DNA of 64,000 nucleotides from Methylobacillus flagellatus KT (GCF_000013705.1 NC_007947.1:1488001-1552000), one strand, 5' to 3'; shown: positions 18,601-32,498, numbered from the stretch's first letter. Program-made: numbers and translations. Notes: generated from the letters alone by a model not told the origin.

Positions 18601-19183
18601 GGAAAGCGAGCGTGAGCGCAAGCAATACCTGGATAGCCAGTCGGCAGACCTGGAGCAGGCCGTCGCCACGCTCGAGGATGCGATACGGCGCATAGACCGC
18701 GAAACGCGCATCCGACTGCAGCATACTTATGACGAGGTCAACCGCAACTTTGCGGAGTTGTTTGCGGAGTTGTTTGGGGGCGGGCAGGCCAGGTTGGAAA
18801 TGCTGGGCGATGAAATCCTTGACACTGGTATGCAGGTTTTTGCCCAGCCGCCGGGCAAGAAGAATAGCACCATCCATTTGCTGTCGGGTGGCGAGAAGGC
18901 GCTGACGGCCCTCGCGCTGGTGTTCGCCCTGTTTCGGCTCAACCCGGCTCCGTTCTGCCTCATGGACGAGGTGGATGCACCATTGGACGACAGCAATACC
19001 GAGCGTTTTTGCGCCTTGGTGAAAAAAATGTCGGAGCGCACACAATTTTTGTTTGTGAGCCATAATAAAATAACCATGGAAATGGCGCAGCAGCTCATTG
19101 GCGTCACCATGCAGGAATCCGGCGTCTCCCGCATCGTGGAAGTGGATATCGCGGCGGCATTGCAGATGCATGAGGCGGCATGA
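15677..19183 (+). CDS. smc: Chromosome segregation ATPase SMC
   Basis: 1168 residues from a TTG at 15677, selected because RLTHLKLAGFKSFVDPT is the conserved SMC N-terminus. Walker A GPNGCGKSN is at 31-39. Two long Gln/Glu-rich coiled coils flank a hinge at about 500-660 (GQLEGWLSAHG to DRHSISLHAQNSELHGVL). The C-terminal head carries the ABC signature LLSGGEKALTALAL and the Walker B segment FCLMDEVDAPLDD. SMC homodimers with ScpAB organise and separate daughter chromosomes. No scpA or scpB is in this window. zipA and ligA follow, a standard order in Beta- and Gammaproteobacteria. Confidence 0.97.
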   Translation: MRLTHLKLAGFKSFVDPTTLHIHGQRVGVVGPNGCGKSNVMESIRWVLGESSAKEMRSESMADVIFNGSGNRKLASRASVELIFDNSLGGAAGEWSQYAEISVKRVIEREKGSSYFINNTAVRRRDVADLFLGTGLGGRAYAIIGQNTISRIVEARPEEMRVFLEEAAGISKYKERRRETESRLRDTRDNLVRVEDIRQEMDKQIIRLEAQAAVTLQYQALQANLQLAQGQLWLLRMRDASNQWEKSKAAMNRLGIELEAQMAALGQAESSLEILRQRHQEASTQLQAAQAAYYEANAEVSNQEQQLRHTQEARSRLQAQLQQIAAQSHKLEQQHQEFSTKLQALQAQQQVALAEETEAGEQLQALKQRLPEMERAFQSALHIHSAAQRALHEAEQVIRLEETNLKHAERTSEDTRLRLQRMQQESDNLKMPDEARLHELEADFKQAAGQQAELEQELQRLRELEQEQAGQVQALREQQLQHERRLAQAEAEVASLRKIQAALGKQGQLEGWLSAHGLHDSERLWQKIRIAPGWETAVEAVLGARLNTIVGMPEQEVASLVAERPPAALVLALAGDSVSAPAHAQQLRAMVEVQEPGLQGLLANWLDNVLVAQTVDEAEKLRLSLENGQCVVTATGDIYDRHSISLHAQNSELHGVLERQRELDMLEAGLPQMQQSLQQAKHALQQAELKQQELRQQQQQLQQQLRSTTQAQHQRSLQIQQLTQERQHIAQRRQGLEKDIVVLGQQYQELQQGCQQQQQKLGQLRASLSQLQSERQETQAKRHAAENELNAVRVAWQKAERAAQEKTFNHKLLATSIADSQSRLNAIQEEQQSLTTRRQEAQALLEAAAMEHLKANLEAAIARKQQYEAALATARDALAEADNALQQQARNRMQCEQGLHPLRDKLEQSRLNEQQARLHFEQCQQNLQDCGLEEGSLVQGLTANTKTSDLERRIAALGVEIEALGPVNLAALQELESERERKQYLDSQSADLEQAVATLEDAIRRIDRETRIRLQHTYDEVNRNFAELFAELFGGGQARLEMLGDEILDTGMQVFAQPPGKKNSTIHLLSGGEKALTALALVFALFRLNPAPFCLMDEVDAPLDDSNTERFCALVKKMSERTQFLFVSHNKITMEMAQQLIGVTMQESGVSRIVEVDIAAALQMHEAA

Positions 19184-19286
19184 GTGGATCCGTTCTCAAT
19201 GCTCACTGGCACGCATGGCACGCCGGCAACACTCTTGAATAAACCAAGATCATTTATCAGATCAAGAAGCTTGGAGTATTAACATA

Positions 19287-23483
<4,197 letters not shown>

Positions 23484-23485
23484 CA

Positions 23486-24388
23486 ATGTTTTTTTTTAGA
23501 GTACTCATGCTAGGCATGTTTGCCAGCGGTCTTGTTCACGCCGGCACAAACCCGGCCGAGGGCTGCCTCGGAGCGCTGGGTGAAGACGATGCCGCCGCCG
23601 CATTGGCGCAAGCGAAACAGGGCCTGGGAAAACAGCCGGGACAGCGCGATCTGTTGCTGTGCAAAGGCCGGGCGGAATTGAGCCTGGGGCAGGGTGAAGC
23701 GGCCATCGAGAGCTTCACTGCCGCAGAGTCGCAGGCGTGCACAGGACATGAGCGCCTGGTGACCCATTTATTCAAGGGGAATGCCTACAATGCATTGAAG
23801 CAGTATGCGCAGGCGCAATCCAGCTATGAAGCAGCACTGGTGCTTGCCGAGCAAGAGAAAAACCAGAAATTCCAGTTCATTTCACACCTGTTGGCAGGTG
23901 AGGCATTGATGCAGCAAGCCTTGTTGCCGCAGGCGCAGCGCCACTATGAAGCGGCGCTTGAGCTTGCCGGCAATAATAACGAGCGGGCCGACGCCAACGA
24001 ACACTTGGCGCAGCTCAAGGCCAGGCAGGGGCTTTATGATGATGCCATCGCGCACCAGGTCAAGGCATTGGTCATGCAGGCGAGCGATGGCAGCTTCGAT
24101 GCCTATGCCAATGCCGGATTGGAATTGGGCTCGCTCTACATCAATGCCAAAGATTTTCAAAATGCAGAGAAAAATCTCAACAGGATCATCCTCAAGGCAA
24201 AGGATGCCGGCGATGGCTATTGGGTAGCCAAAGGTTACTACTATCTGGGACTGAACTTCATTGCCGCAAGCCAGCCTGACAAGGCGAAAGCGATGTTGAC
24301 GCAGGCACTTGAAATTGGTGAGGCCATAGGCGCAGACAAGTTGATGGCGGAAGTGAACATGCAGCTGCAGAACCTATCACAGCGCTAA
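23486..24388 (+). CDS. Secreted TPR-repeat protein of unknown function
   Basis: 300 residues from the ATG at 23486, two bases after the cysQ stop; this start opens a signal peptide ending in LVHA. The remainder is helical with about six TPR-like repeats (for example GNAYNALKQYAQAQSSYEAAL and LGLNFIAASQPDKAKAMLTQAL). TPR proteins act as periplasmic scaffolds. The partner is unknown, but the gene ends the smc-zipA-ligA-cysQ run and may have an envelope role. Confidence 0.7.
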   Translation: MFFFRVLMLGMFASGLVHAGTNPAEGCLGALGEDDAAAALAQAKQGLGKQPGQRDLLLCKGRAELSLGQGEAAIESFTAAESQACTGHERLVTHLFKGNAYNALKQYAQAQSSYEAALVLAEQEKNQKFQFISHLLAGEALMQQALLPQAQRHYEAALELAGNNNERADANEHLAQLKARQGLYDDAIAHQVKALVMQASDGSFDAYANAGLELGSLYINAKDFQNAEKNLNRIILKAKDAGDGYWVAKGYYYLGLNFIAASQPDKAKAMLTQALEIGEAIGADKLMAEVNMQLQNLSQR

Positions 24389-24810
24389 TTACTCTTGAGC
24401 GGCGTAGGCAGGTCAGCTCCTGTTGACAGGGGTGCATGGTGTGGCGCGCCAGTCCCCGATAAAGCAGCATCCCGCGATTCCGTATACTCGGGAAAGCTGC
24501 ATGCGGACAGCGGGAAAAGCTGATCTCTATCCCAATATACAATTATTTCTATACGTTCGGTTTGAGCGCTGATTTGCTGTTCATAATAAGCTTTTTTTGT
24601 GCTTTTTAAGCTGCGGTTGAAATAAAAATATATTATTAATCAAATTATTAAATAATTTTTCTATATTTAACTTTAACTTAAAAAAGTTATTTGTTTGCGG
24701 ACATTCCGCATTTACGGGAAAATACCTGTCCTATCCTGAACAGCCAGGTATTACCGCTCTGGTTCAAAAGACCTGTTATCAAGGTCATCAATAAATAGAG
24801 GAGTGTGCTT
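24389..24810. other. AT-rich intergenic region with inverted repeats upstream of the MscS-like gene
   Basis: 422 bases without a convincing gene. The part from about 24590 to 24690 is strikingly AT-rich for this window. It is followed by a small hairpin (GCGGA/TCCGC, 24699-24711) and an 8-base inverted repeat (24721-24752). A promoter for the downstream gene is likely but no clear -35/-10 pair stands out. Confidence 0.5.
24721..24752. repeat. Inverted repeat AATACCTG-N16-CAGGTATT
   Basis: Perfect 8-base arms 60 bases before the MscS-like start codon. Nearly the same arms occur at 35073-35106, also in an intergenic gap. Confidence 0.6.
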
Positions 24811-25482
24811 ATGCAACAGCAGATTGATATTTTTCTCACGTCGCTCAATGAGTTCTGGAGTCAGGTGGCATATTTCTTCCCCAAGTTGCTGGCCGTGATC
24901 GTGATCCTTGCCTTTGGTTGGGTGTGTGCCAAGGTTGCCTGTCTGGGCGTCAAGCGCATTCTCGAGCTGGCCCAGTTCGACAAGTTTGCCGATCGTTCCG
25001 GCCTCGAGGCATTCCTCAAGCATGGCGATTTCGACCTCACCCTGAGTGGCGTCATCAGTCAAGTCATCTATTGGCTTGTGATCCTGCTGTTCGTCATCAC
25101 CGGCGCCAATACGCTCGGACTCAATGAAGTCGCCCACATGCTGAACAACCTGGCCAATTACCTGCCCAAGATCATTGTCGCCATCCTTGTGTTGATCTTC
25201 GGTACGTTGCTGGCACGCTTCGTCAACCGTCTGGTGTTCGCATGGTTGCATGGTATGAAATATGATGGTGCGCTCAGAATCAGTACCACTGTTGAGTATG
25301 GCATTCAGATATTTGCCCTGTTTGTTGCTCTTGAGCAGCTGGATATCGGCACCCAGCTTCTGACTGCATTGTTTGTCATTGTGTTTGGCGCGATCTTCCT
25401 GGCACTTGCGATTGCATTCGGCCTGGGGGGGAAAGACCGGGCTGCCCGTTTTATCGAGGAAATACAATCCAAACGTAAATAA
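24811..25482 (+). CDS. MscS-like transmembrane-helix protein (small mechanosensitive channel family)
   Basis: 223 residues from the ATG at 24811, with GAGGAG upstream. Four membrane segments are visible (PKLLAVIVILAFGWVCAKVA, IYWLVILLFVITGANTLG, YLPKIIVAILVLIFGTLLA, LLTALFVIVFGAIFLALAIAFGLGG). The pattern corresponds to the conserved TM-helix repeats found in MscS-related proteins (PF05552 type). It lacks the cytoplasmic MscS beta domain, so channel function is not certain. Family members respond to osmotic downshift. Confidence 0.75.
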   Translation: MQQQIDIFLTSLNEFWSQVAYFFPKLLAVIVILAFGWVCAKVACLGVKRILELAQFDKFADRSGLEAFLKHGDFDLTLSGVISQVIYWLVILLFVITGANTLGLNEVAHMLNNLANYLPKIIVAILVLIFGTLLARFVNRLVFAWLHGMKYDGALRISTTVEYGIQIFALFVALEQLDIGTQLLTALFVIVFGAIFLALAIAFGLGGKDRAARFIEEIQSKRK

Positions 25483-25506
25483 CATCAACCTCTGCTGCAA
25501 TCCTGT

Positions 25507-25534
25507 CAGGGCCGCAAATGCGGCCCTGAGCTTT
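25507..25534 (+). terminator. Rho-independent terminator of the MscS-like gene
   Basis: Nine-pair stem CAGGGCCGC/GCGGCCCTG with loop AAAT, then AGCTTTTCT. Confidence 0.8.
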
Positions 25535-25539
25535 TCTAA

Positions 25540-25559
25540 CTGTAGGAAAGCACCTACAG
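25540..25559 (+). promoter_or_regulatory. Hairpin CTGTAGG/CCTACAG in the csp upstream region
   Basis: Seven-pair stem with a six-base loop, 90 bases before the cold shock gene. It may lie in the long 5' leader typical of csp mRNAs or be an operator. Confidence 0.35.
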
Positions 25560-25650
25560 CACAATCAGCAAATGCTTATCCGCCAGCCTGCCTGCTTGTT
25601 TTAGCATGCAATTGCAGTCAGTTCTTAGTTTTCATATTTGGAGAGATGAT

Positions 25651-25854
<204 letters not shown>

Positions 25855-25875
25855 TCCCGGACATCTGCAACATGA

Positions 25876-25907
25876 AGGGCTGATCCAATTGATCAGCCCT
25901 TTGTTTT
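25876..25907 (+). terminator. Rho-independent terminator of the csp gene
   Basis: Ten-pair stem AGGGCTGATC/GATCAGCCCT with loop CAATT, then TTGTTTT. Confidence 0.88.
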
Positions 25908-26024
25908 GACTATTCCCAGTCTCTTCCTGCCCAGGCTCGTATTCTGCCGCCCTGGCGTTTCTGCGTTTCCTGAGATTATGTTTTATAGCCACCTATGCTA
26001 GAATCTCCAGTTAATATTCATGTC

Positions 26025-26052
26025 CAATCCTGCACTGTGATTGGCAGGATTG
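26025..26052. repeat. Inverted repeat CAATCCTGC-N10-GCAGGATTG upstream of tig
   Basis: Perfect 9-base arms about 130 bases before the tig start and 20 bases after a possible extended -10 (TGCTAGAAT, 25997-26005). No T-run follows, so it is not a terminator. It may be a 5' leader hairpin or an operator. The rest of the csp-tig gap (25908-26180) holds no gene that I can see. Confidence 0.5.
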
Positions 26053-26180
26053 AAGCGAATGCTGGCGTAAAACTAGAGTCATGGTTTTGCAATTTTTAAT
26101 TTTCAATAAGTTGACCGGGGCGAAGGCCGCATTTTCAGCATCGCCCGTCAGCGCATAAACTCGATTTAAGGAACACAGCA

Positions 26181-27485
26181 ATGCAAGCAACCGTTGAGAC
26201 CATCAGCAATCTTGAGCGCAGGATGACGGTTTCTGTACCAGTACAGCCGCTGGAGTCAGAAGTGAACGAGCGTATTAACCGCCTGGCTCGCACTGTCAAG
26301 ATGCCGGGTTTCCGGCCTGGGAAGGTACCGTTGAACATTGTGCGTCAACAATACGGTGCGCAAGTGCGCAATGAGGTGCTCTCCAATGCAGTGGAGCGCA
26401 GCTTCAGTGATGCCGTCGAGCAGAATAAGCTGCGAGTCGCCGGATACCCCCATATCGAACACAAGCCCTATGCAGAGAATGACCCGCAGATTGAATATGT
26501 TGCCACTTTCGAGGTATTCCCCGAAGTCAATATAGGCGACCTGTCCAAGGCCAAGATCGAGCGCCCTGTTCTCGAGGTGGGTGAGGCAGAGGTCAAAAAA
26601 ACGATTGATGTATTGCTGCGCCAGCGTGCGACATTCGAGCCCGTCAAACGCGCTTCCAAGAAAGGCGACAAGATCAACATCAGCTTGATTGCCTACATAG
26701 ATGACCAGGAAGTCGAGCGTACCGATGAAAATGGTCTTGATCTCATCATTGGTGAAGGCGGCCGTTTCCCTGCATTCGAGAGCGAGCTATCCGGGAATAA
26801 GGCAGGTAGCAACAAGGTTTTTGAAATTGCTTACCCCGAGGATCACAAGCCCGAGCAACTGGCAGGAAAAACTGTCCGCTATGATGTCACATTCAATACT
26901 GTCGAACAGGCCAAGCTGCCTGAGTTCGATGCGGATTTCGCCCGTAGCCTGGGTGTGGAAGACGGCGATGTCGAGAAGATGCGCGAGGAAATCACGGCCA
27001 GCCTGAAACAAGAGGTGGAAAAGCGCATACGCGTCAAGCTCAAGGAGCAGGCTTTCCAAGCTCTGTTGGATAATACAGCGCTGGAGGTGCCTAAGGCATT
27101 CATCAATGCAGAGGTTGGTCGGTTGATCCAGAGCACGCAGGACAATCTCAAGCAGCGTGGTGTCGATCTTGCCAATGTCAATCTCGAACCTGCATTGTTT
27201 GAGGAGCAAGCTACGCGCAATGCTAGCCTGCGCCTCATTCTTTCCGAGCTTGTCAACCGCGAGAACCTGCAGGCGAATGCAGAACAAGTGCGCAATATGG
27301 TGAATGTTTTTGCGCAAAGTTTCGAGCGTCCTGACGATGTGGTGACCTGGTACTACGCTGATACCAAGCGTCTGGATGAGCCTGCTGCATTGGCGACTGA
27401 AGATAACGTGGTTGAATGGGTATTGAAGTCTGCCAACGTCGTAGACAAGAAAGTCAAGTTTGATGACCTGATGGGAAATAGCTAA
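26181..27485 (+). CDS. tig: Trigger factor, ribosome-associated chaperone
   Basis: 434 residues with the three trigger factor regions: the ribosome-binding N-terminal domain with the signature [17 protein letters not shown] at about 44-60, the FKBP-like PPIase domain ([29 protein letters not shown]) and a helical C-terminal chaperone domain. It meets nascent chains at the exit tunnel. AAGGA precedes the ATG. The stop shares one base with the clpP start. Confidence 0.97.
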   Translation: MQATVETISNLERRMTVSVPVQPLESEVNERINRLARTVKMPGFRPGKVPLNIVRQQYGAQVRNEVLSNAVERSFSDAVEQNKLRVAGYPHIEHKPYAENDPQIEYVATFEVFPEVNIGDLSKAKIERPVLEVGEAEVKKTIDVLLRQRATFEPVKRASKKGDKINISLIAYIDDQEVERTDENGLDLIIGEGGRFPAFESELSGNKAGSNKVFEIAYPEDHKPEQLAGKTVRYDVTFNTVEQAKLPEFDADFARSLGVEDGDVEKMREEITASLKQEVEKRIRVKLKEQAFQALLDNTALEVPKAFINAEVGRLIQSTQDNLKQRGVDLANVNLEPALFEEQATRNASLRLILSELVNRENLQANAEQVRNMVNVFAQSFERPDDVVTWYYADTKRLDEPAALATEDNVVEWVLKSANVVDKKVKFDDLMGNS

Positions 27486-28126
27486 TGATTCACTATCCAG
27501 CAACCGCGCAGAGCCAGTTCGAGGCACAAGGTCTGGGGTACATCCCCATGGTCATTGAGCAGAGTGGCCGTGGTGAGCGCTCTTATGATATATATTCCCG
27601 CCTGCTCAAGGAACGCATCATTTTCTTGGTGGGGCCAGTCAACGACGCAACCGCCAACCTGGTGGTGGCTCAGTTATTGTTCCTGGAAGCAGAAAATCCC
27701 GACAAGGATATCTACTTCTACATTAATTCCCCAGGCGGTTCGGTAACGGCAGGGATGGGTATTTACGATACTATGCAGTTCGTCAAGCCGGACGTCAGTA
27801 CCTTGTGCGTGGGGCAAGCAGCCAGCATGGGCGCCTTGCTACTAGCGGCAGGCGCGCAGGGCAAGCGTTTCTGTCTGCCCAATTCCCGCGTCATGATTCA
27901 CCAGCCACTGGGCGGTTTCCAAGGCCAAGCATCCGATATCGAAATCCACGCCAAGGAGATACTGTTCCTGCGCGAAAAACTCAATCACATCCTGGCCAGC
28001 CACACGGGCCAGCCGGTAGAGAAAATTGCCTTGGATACAGATCGTGACAACTTTATGAGCGCTGAGCAGTCAGTAGCTTATGGCATCGTAGACAAGGTGA
28101 TTGCCAGTCGGGCAGATGCTGCATAA
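27485..28126 (+). CDS. clpP: ATP-dependent Clp protease proteolytic subunit
   Basis: 213 residues. The catalytic triad is complete: Ser114 in [12 protein letters not shown], His139 in RVMIHQP and Asp188 in DTDRDNF, with the same spacing as in E. coli ClpP. The N-terminal 25 residues form the usual propeptide and axial loop. It assembles as a double heptamer with ClpX, whose gene follows after 39 bases. Confidence 0.98.
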   Translation: MIHYPATAQSQFEAQGLGYIPMVIEQSGRGERSYDIYSRLLKERIIFLVGPVNDATANLVVAQLLFLEAENPDKDIYFYINSPGGSVTAGMGIYDTMQFVKPDVSTLCVGQAASMGALLLAAGAQGKRFCLPNSRVMIHQPLGGFQGQASDIEIHAKEILFLREKLNHILASHTGQPVEKIALDTDRDNFMSAEQSVAYGIVDKVIASRADAA

Positions 28127-28165
28127 TATAGTAGGCAAACCTTTAGTTTATTTTAGGATAGTTTG

Positions 28166-29431
28166 ATGACGACAAAAGCCGAGGGCGAAAAGCTACTTTA
28201 TTGCTCGTTTTGCGGCAAAAGCCAGCATGAAGTACGCAAGCTGATTGCGGGCCCATCCGTTTTCATCTGCGATGAATGCGTTGACTTGTGCAACGACATC
28301 ATTCGCGAGGAGGTGCAGGAGGCGGATGGCCTCAAGCCCAAGAGCGGCAAATTGCCGACTCCCAAGGAAATTTGCGCCATCCTTGATCAGTACGTGATCG
28401 GGCAGACACAGGCGAAGAAAAACCTGGCGGTTGCAGTTTACAATCACTACAAGCGTCTGGAGCAGGGTGGTCAGAAGGACGATGTCGAGATCGCCAAGAG
28501 CAATATCCTGGTGATTGGGCCTACTGGTTCCGGCAAAACCCTGCTGGCGCAGACGCTTGCCCGTTTGCTGGACGTGCCTTTCGTCATGGCCGATGCGACG
28601 ACGCTGACAGAGGCTGGCTATGTAGGTGAGGATGTCGAGAACATCATGCAGAAGCTGCTGCAAAAATGCGACTATGATGTAGAGAAAGCGCAGCGCGGCA
28701 TCGTATACATCGACGAAATCGACAAGATTTCACGCAAGTCGGACAACCCTTCTATCACCCGGGACGTATCGGGAGAGGGTGTCCAGCAGGCGCTGCTCAA
28801 GTTGATCGAGGGCACGGTAGCGTCGGTGCCGCCACAAGGTGGTCGCAAGCATCCCAACCAGGAGTTTGTCCAGCTGGATACCACCAATATTCTTTTCATT
28901 TGCGGTGGTGCGTTTGATGGCTTGGAAAAGATCATCCGCCGCCGTTCCGAGAAGGGCGGTATCGGATTTGGCGCCGAAGTAAAGAGCAAGGAAGATGCAC
29001 GTGCAATTGGCGAGGTGTTGCGGGATGTCGAGCCCGAAGACCTAATCAAGTTCGGCTTGATTCCTGAGTTTGTCGGACGGCTGCCTGCTATCGCAACCTT
29101 GGAGTCCCTTGACGAAGACGCATTGGTGACAATCCTGGTCGAGCCCAAGAACGCCCTTACCAAGCAATACATCAAGCTCTTCAAGATGGAGGGGGTTGAT
29201 CTCGAGTTTCGTGAAGCGGCGCTCCGCATGATCGCCAAGAAAGCGCTGGAAAGAAAGACTGGCGCACGTGGCCTGCGTTCCATTATGGAGCATGCCTTGC
29301 TGGAAATCATGTACGATCTGCCCTCCATTCCCAACTTGCGCAAGGTGGTTGTGGACGAAGGCGTGATCAAAGGGGATTCCCCGCCCATCCTGATTTATGC
29401 GGATGAGCCTCGGCTCGAGACTGCAAGCTAA
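28166..29431 (+). CDS. clpX: ClpX, AAA+ unfoldase subunit of ClpXP
   Basis: 421 residues from the ATG at 28166 (a TTG directly before it is the alternative). The N-terminal zinc-binding domain has Cys13, Cys16, Cys35 and Cys38. Walker A GPTGSGKT is at 118-125, followed by Walker B (VYIDEIDKI) and the RKH-type pore region. It recognises tagged substrates and threads them into ClpP. The length matches the family. Confidence 0.98.
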   Translation: MTTKAEGEKLLYCSFCGKSQHEVRKLIAGPSVFICDECVDLCNDIIREEVQEADGLKPKSGKLPTPKEICAILDQYVIGQTQAKKNLAVAVYNHYKRLEQGGQKDDVEIAKSNILVIGPTGSGKTLLAQTLARLLDVPFVMADATTLTEAGYVGEDVENIMQKLLQKCDYDVEKAQRGIVYIDEIDKISRKSDNPSITRDVSGEGVQQALLKLIEGTVASVPPQGGRKHPNQEFVQLDTTNILFICGGAFDGLEKIIRRRSEKGGIGFGAEVKSKEDARAIGEVLRDVEPEDLIKFGLIPEFVGRLPAIATLESLDEDALVTILVEPKNALTKQYIKLFKMEGVDLEFREAALRMIAKKALERKTGARGLRSIMEHALLEIMYDLPSIPNLRKVVVDEGVIKGDSPPILIYADEPRLETAS

Positions 29432-29442
29432 GACGTGTACTT

Positions 29443-29467
29443 AAAGGCTGCTTTGCAGCCTTTATTT
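29443..29467 (+). terminator. Rho-independent terminator of the tig-clpP-clpX operon
   Basis: Stem AAAGGCTGC/GCAGCCTTT with loop TTT, followed by ATTTATG. Confidence 0.8.
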
Positions 29468-29490
29468 ATGTGAAAATCCAAGCGTCGGCA

Positions 29491-29519
29491 CTTGAAGTGC
29501 CGGTGCTTGTCCCCATTGA
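29491..29519 (+). promoter_or_regulatory. Heat-shock (sigma-32 type) promoter of lon
   Basis: CTTGAAG (29491-29497), a 13-base spacer, and CCCCATTGA (29511-29519) match the sigma-32 consensus CTTGAAA-N13-17-CCCCATNTA closely. It lies 55 bases before the lon start, after the clpX terminator. The -35 also falls in the palindrome GGCACTTGAAGTGCC. Confidence 0.8.
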
Positions 29520-29573
29520 TGTATAAAGCAGCCGGCGTGTTGCCGTGCTGCTGACAACATTGAAAGTTTCCTC

Positions 29574-32009
29574 ATGACAGAACAAACATTACCGGTTTTC
29601 TCTCCAGAGTCTGGCTTGCTGCCATTATTGCCACTGCGCGATGTGGTGGTATACCCGCATCTAGTCATTCCCTTGTTTGTTGGCCGCGAAAAATCGGTAA
29701 AGGCGCTGGAGCTCGCTTCTGAACAGGATAAACAGATACTGTTGGTGGCGCAGAAATCTCCCAACAAGGATGAGCCTGATGCTGAGGATCTTTATGAGGT
29801 AGGCACGGTGGCAACCGTACTGCAGATGCTCAAACTGCCAGATGGCACAGTCAAGGTGCTGGTCGAAGGCTTGCACAGGGTCAAAGTACTGGAGTTCGTC
29901 GAAACCCAGGAATGCTTTGCTGCCCGGACGGAAAAGATCGAAAGCGCCGCAAGCGACGACAGCCAGACCCAGGCGCTGATGCGTACGGTGTTCACGCAGT
30001 TTGACCAGTACGTCAAGCTGAACAAGAAAATTCCCCCTGAAATCCTGACTTCACTGGCCACCATAGATGACGCGGGGCGCCTTGCCGACACCATCACTGC
30101 ACATTTGACGCTGAAGCTCGAGGAAAAGCAGAAAATCCTGGAAATGTTCAATGTGTCTGAACGGCTGGAGCATTTGCTGGGGCTGCTTGAGTCCGAAATC
30201 GATATTCTGCAGGTGGAAAAACGCATCCGCGGCCGAGTCAAGCGCCAGATGGAGAAGAGCCAGCGTGAGTATTACCTGAATGAACAGGTGAAGGCCATCC
30301 AGAAGGAGCTGGGCGAGCAGGACGAGAATGCTGACATAGAAGAGCTGGAGAAGCGGATCGCCGATGCGCGTATGCCCAAGGACGCGCTTGCTAAAGCCAA
30401 CGCCGAACTCAAGAAGCTCAAGATGATGTCGCCCATGTCGGCTGAAGCTACCGTGGTGCGCAATTATATCGAGACCCTGGTCAGCCTGCCGTGGAAGAAG
30501 AAGACCAAGATCAGCCGCGATCTTGGCACGGCAGAGGATATTTTGAATGCTGACCATTACGGCCTGGAAAAGGTCAAGGAAAGAATTGTCGAGTACTTGG
30601 CCGTTCAGCAGCGCGTGGATAAGCTCAAGGCTCCTATCCTTTGCCTGGTCGGGCCTCCCGGGGTGGGCAAGACCTCCCTGGGCCAAAGTATTGCCAAGGC
30701 AGTCAACCGCAAATTCGTCCGGGTGGCATTGGGCGGCGTGCGTGACGAATCCGAAATCCGCGGCCATCGTCGCACCTATATAGGCTCCATGCCCGGCAAG
30801 ATCCTGCAGAGCATGGCCAAGGTAGGCGTCAAGAATCCGTTGTTCCTGCTGGATGAAGTTGACAAAATGGGCCAGGATTTCCGAGGCGACCCTTCTTCTG
30901 CCTTGCTGGAGGTGCTGGATCCTGAGCAAAACCATACTTTCGTCGACCACTATGTCGAAGTGGAGTACGACCTGTCCGACGTCATGTTCGTCGCGACGGC
31001 CAACTCCCTGAATATCCCAGGCCCATTGCTTGACCGCATGGAAGTGATCCGCTTGGCCGGGTATACCGAAGATGAAAAGGTCAATATTGCGATGCGCTAT
31101 CTCTTGCCCAAGCAATTGAAGACCCACGGCCTGAAGGAAAGCGAGATCAGCATCTCCGAAGCAACCATAAGGGATGTGGTCAGGTACTATACCCGTGAAG
31201 CCGGGGTTCGCGGCCTGGATCGCGAGATTTCCAAGATCTGCCGCAAGGTGGTCAAGGAAATCCTGACCTCCAAGCCGAAAGCGGGCGCAGCTTCGCGCAA
31301 AGTGACCGTTACTCCGAAGAACCTGGAAAAATACCTGGGCGTGCAACGCTTCGATTATGGCGTGGCGGCGAAGGAAAATCAGGTCGGGCAAGTGACAGGC
31401 CTGGCCTGGACTGAGGTGGGTGGCGAGCTGCTGACGATCGAGTCGGTCTTGCTTCCTGGCAAGGGCAAAGTGATTACGACCGGCAAGCTTGGCGAGGTCA
31501 TGCAGGAATCCATCCAGGCTGCAATGAGCGTTGTGCGCAGCCGGGCCAAACGATTGGGCTTCCCGGATGATTTCCATGAGAAGCACGACATCCATATTCA
31601 CTTGCCGGAAGGTGCCACGCCAAAGGATGGCCCAAGTGCTGGCATTGCCATTTCAACGGCGCTGGTATCGGTACTGAGCAATATCCCGGTTCGTTCCGAT
31701 GTTGCCATGACGGGTGAAATCACCTTGCGCGGCGAGGTGCTGCCGATCGGTGGCTTGAAGGAGAAGCTTCTGGCTGCGCACCGCGGTGGAATCAAGACGG
31801 TCCTGATTCCAGAGCAGAATGTCAAGGATCTGAGTGATATCCCAGCCAATATCAAGAACCATCTTGATATCCATCCTGTGAAATGGATTGACGAAGTCTT
31901 GCAGTTGGCACTTGAGCGCATGCCCGAATCAGCCGATGCCGAGGTCGCCGTGGCAGGGGTGGAGTCCAAAGACAAAACGGCCAAATCGTCCTCAGTCACC
32001 AAGCATTGA
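29574..32009 (+). CDS. lon: Lon ATP-dependent protease
   Basis: 811 residues. Order: N-terminal substrate domain ([13 protein letters not shown]), coiled coil, AAA+ module with Walker [12 protein letters not shown] and Walker [13 protein letters not shown], then the protease domain with the Ser-Lys dyad Ser688 ([10 protein letters not shown]) and Lys731 ([10 protein letters not shown]). It degrades damaged and regulatory proteins. The C-terminal tail after about 790 is Ser/Lys/Ala rich and variable. It has its own heat-shock promoter. Confidence 0.98.
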   Translation: MTEQTLPVFSPESGLLPLLPLRDVVVYPHLVIPLFVGREKSVKALELASEQDKQILLVAQKSPNKDEPDAEDLYEVGTVATVLQMLKLPDGTVKVLVEGLHRVKVLEFVETQECFAARTEKIESAASDDSQTQALMRTVFTQFDQYVKLNKKIPPEILTSLATIDDAGRLADTITAHLTLKLEEKQKILEMFNVSERLEHLLGLLESEIDILQVEKRIRGRVKRQMEKSQREYYLNEQVKAIQKELGEQDENADIEELEKRIADARMPKDALAKANAELKKLKMMSPMSAEATVVRNYIETLVSLPWKKKTKISRDLGTAEDILNADHYGLEKVKERIVEYLAVQQRVDKLKAPILCLVGPPGVGKTSLGQSIAKAVNRKFVRVALGGVRDESEIRGHRRTYIGSMPGKILQSMAKVGVKNPLFLLDEVDKMGQDFRGDPSSALLEVLDPEQNHTFVDHYVEVEYDLSDVMFVATANSLNIPGPLLDRMEVIRLAGYTEDEKVNIAMRYLLPKQLKTHGLKESEISISEATIRDVVRYYTREAGVRGLDREISKICRKVVKEILTSKPKAGAASRKVTVTPKNLEKYLGVQRFDYGVAAKENQVGQVTGLAWTEVGGELLTIESVLLPGKGKVITTGKLGEVMQESIQAAMSVVRSRAKRLGFPDDFHEKHDIHIHLPEGATPKDGPSAGIAISTALVSVLSNIPVRSDVAMTGEITLRGEVLPIGGLKEKLLAAHRGGIKTVLIPEQNVKDLSDIPANIKNHLDIHPVKWIDEVLQLALERMPESADAEVAVAGVESKDKTAKSSSVTKH

Positions 32010-32032
32010 TACCCAGTAGCACTGCAGGCGCG

Positions 32033-32059
32033 GGAAAGGCTTGACATAGCCTTTTTCCG
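32033..32059 (+). terminator. Terminator-like hairpin after lon, overlapping the hupB promoter
   Basis: Stem GGAAAGGCT/AGCCTTTTTCC with loop TGACAT; the T-run forms part of the right arm. The -35 of the hupB promoter begins inside it. Confidence 0.6.
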
Positions 32060-32070
32060 CTTGCTATAAA
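32041..32070 (+). promoter_or_regulatory. Sigma-70 promoter of hupB
   Basis: Perfect -35 TTGACA (32041-32046), 18-base spacer, -10 TATAAA (32065-32070), 56 bases before the hupB start codon. Confidence 0.75.
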
Positions 32071-32126
32071 GCAGGGCACAGGGTCTTTTCGCACCTGTTC
32101 TTAAACAACGTCGAAAGGGGATTTAC

Positions 32127-32402
32127 ATGGCAAACAAGTCTGAATTGATTGAGCAAATCGCTAAATCAGCTGGGCTGTCCAAAGCTGCTGCTGGTCGTGC
32201 TCTAGATGCTACAACTGCTGCAATTACCAAATCGTTGAAAAAGGGCGAGCTCGTTACCCTGATCGGCTTCGGTACTTTCTATGTTGGCAAGCGTGCTGCG
32301 CGCAATGGTCGTAATCCCCGCACCGGCGCCACGATCAAGATTAAGGCTGCAAATTCCCCCAAATTTAGGGCTGGCAAAGCACTCAAAGATGCTGTAAACT
32401 AG
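32127..32402 (+). CDS. hupB: DNA-binding protein HU-beta
   Basis: 91 residues, complete HU fold: N-terminal helices ([24 protein letters not shown]), the [21 protein letters not shown] saddle and DNA-binding arm, and the C-terminal helix [12 protein letters not shown]. It bends and compacts DNA. Its place after lon is the usual one in Beta- and Gammaproteobacteria, and it has its own strong promoter. Read-through into the downstream tRNAs is possible because no terminator lies between. Confidence 0.95.
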   Translation: MANKSELIEQIAKSAGLSKAAAGRALDATTAAITKSLKKGELVTLIGFGTFYVGKRAARNGRNPRTGATIKIKAANSPKFRAGKALKDAVN

Positions 32403-32422
32403 CGGTCTTCGTTGGTTGAGAC

Positions 32423-32498
32423 GGGTGCTTAGCTCAGTTGGTAGAGCGTCGCCCTTACAAGGCGAATGTCGGCGGTTCGACCCCGTCAGCACCCACCA
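32423..32498 (+). tRNA. tRNA-Val (TAC)
   Basis: 76-base cloverleaf with acceptor GGGTGCT/AGCACCC, discriminator A and encoded CCA. Anticodon loop CTTACAA reads TAC. Confidence 0.97.

Noticed and set aside
30051..31601. 516-residue frame on the minus strand inside lon
   Set aside because: It is the exact antisense of conserved lon coding sequence, has no ribosome site and an amino acid mix typical of mirrored codons.
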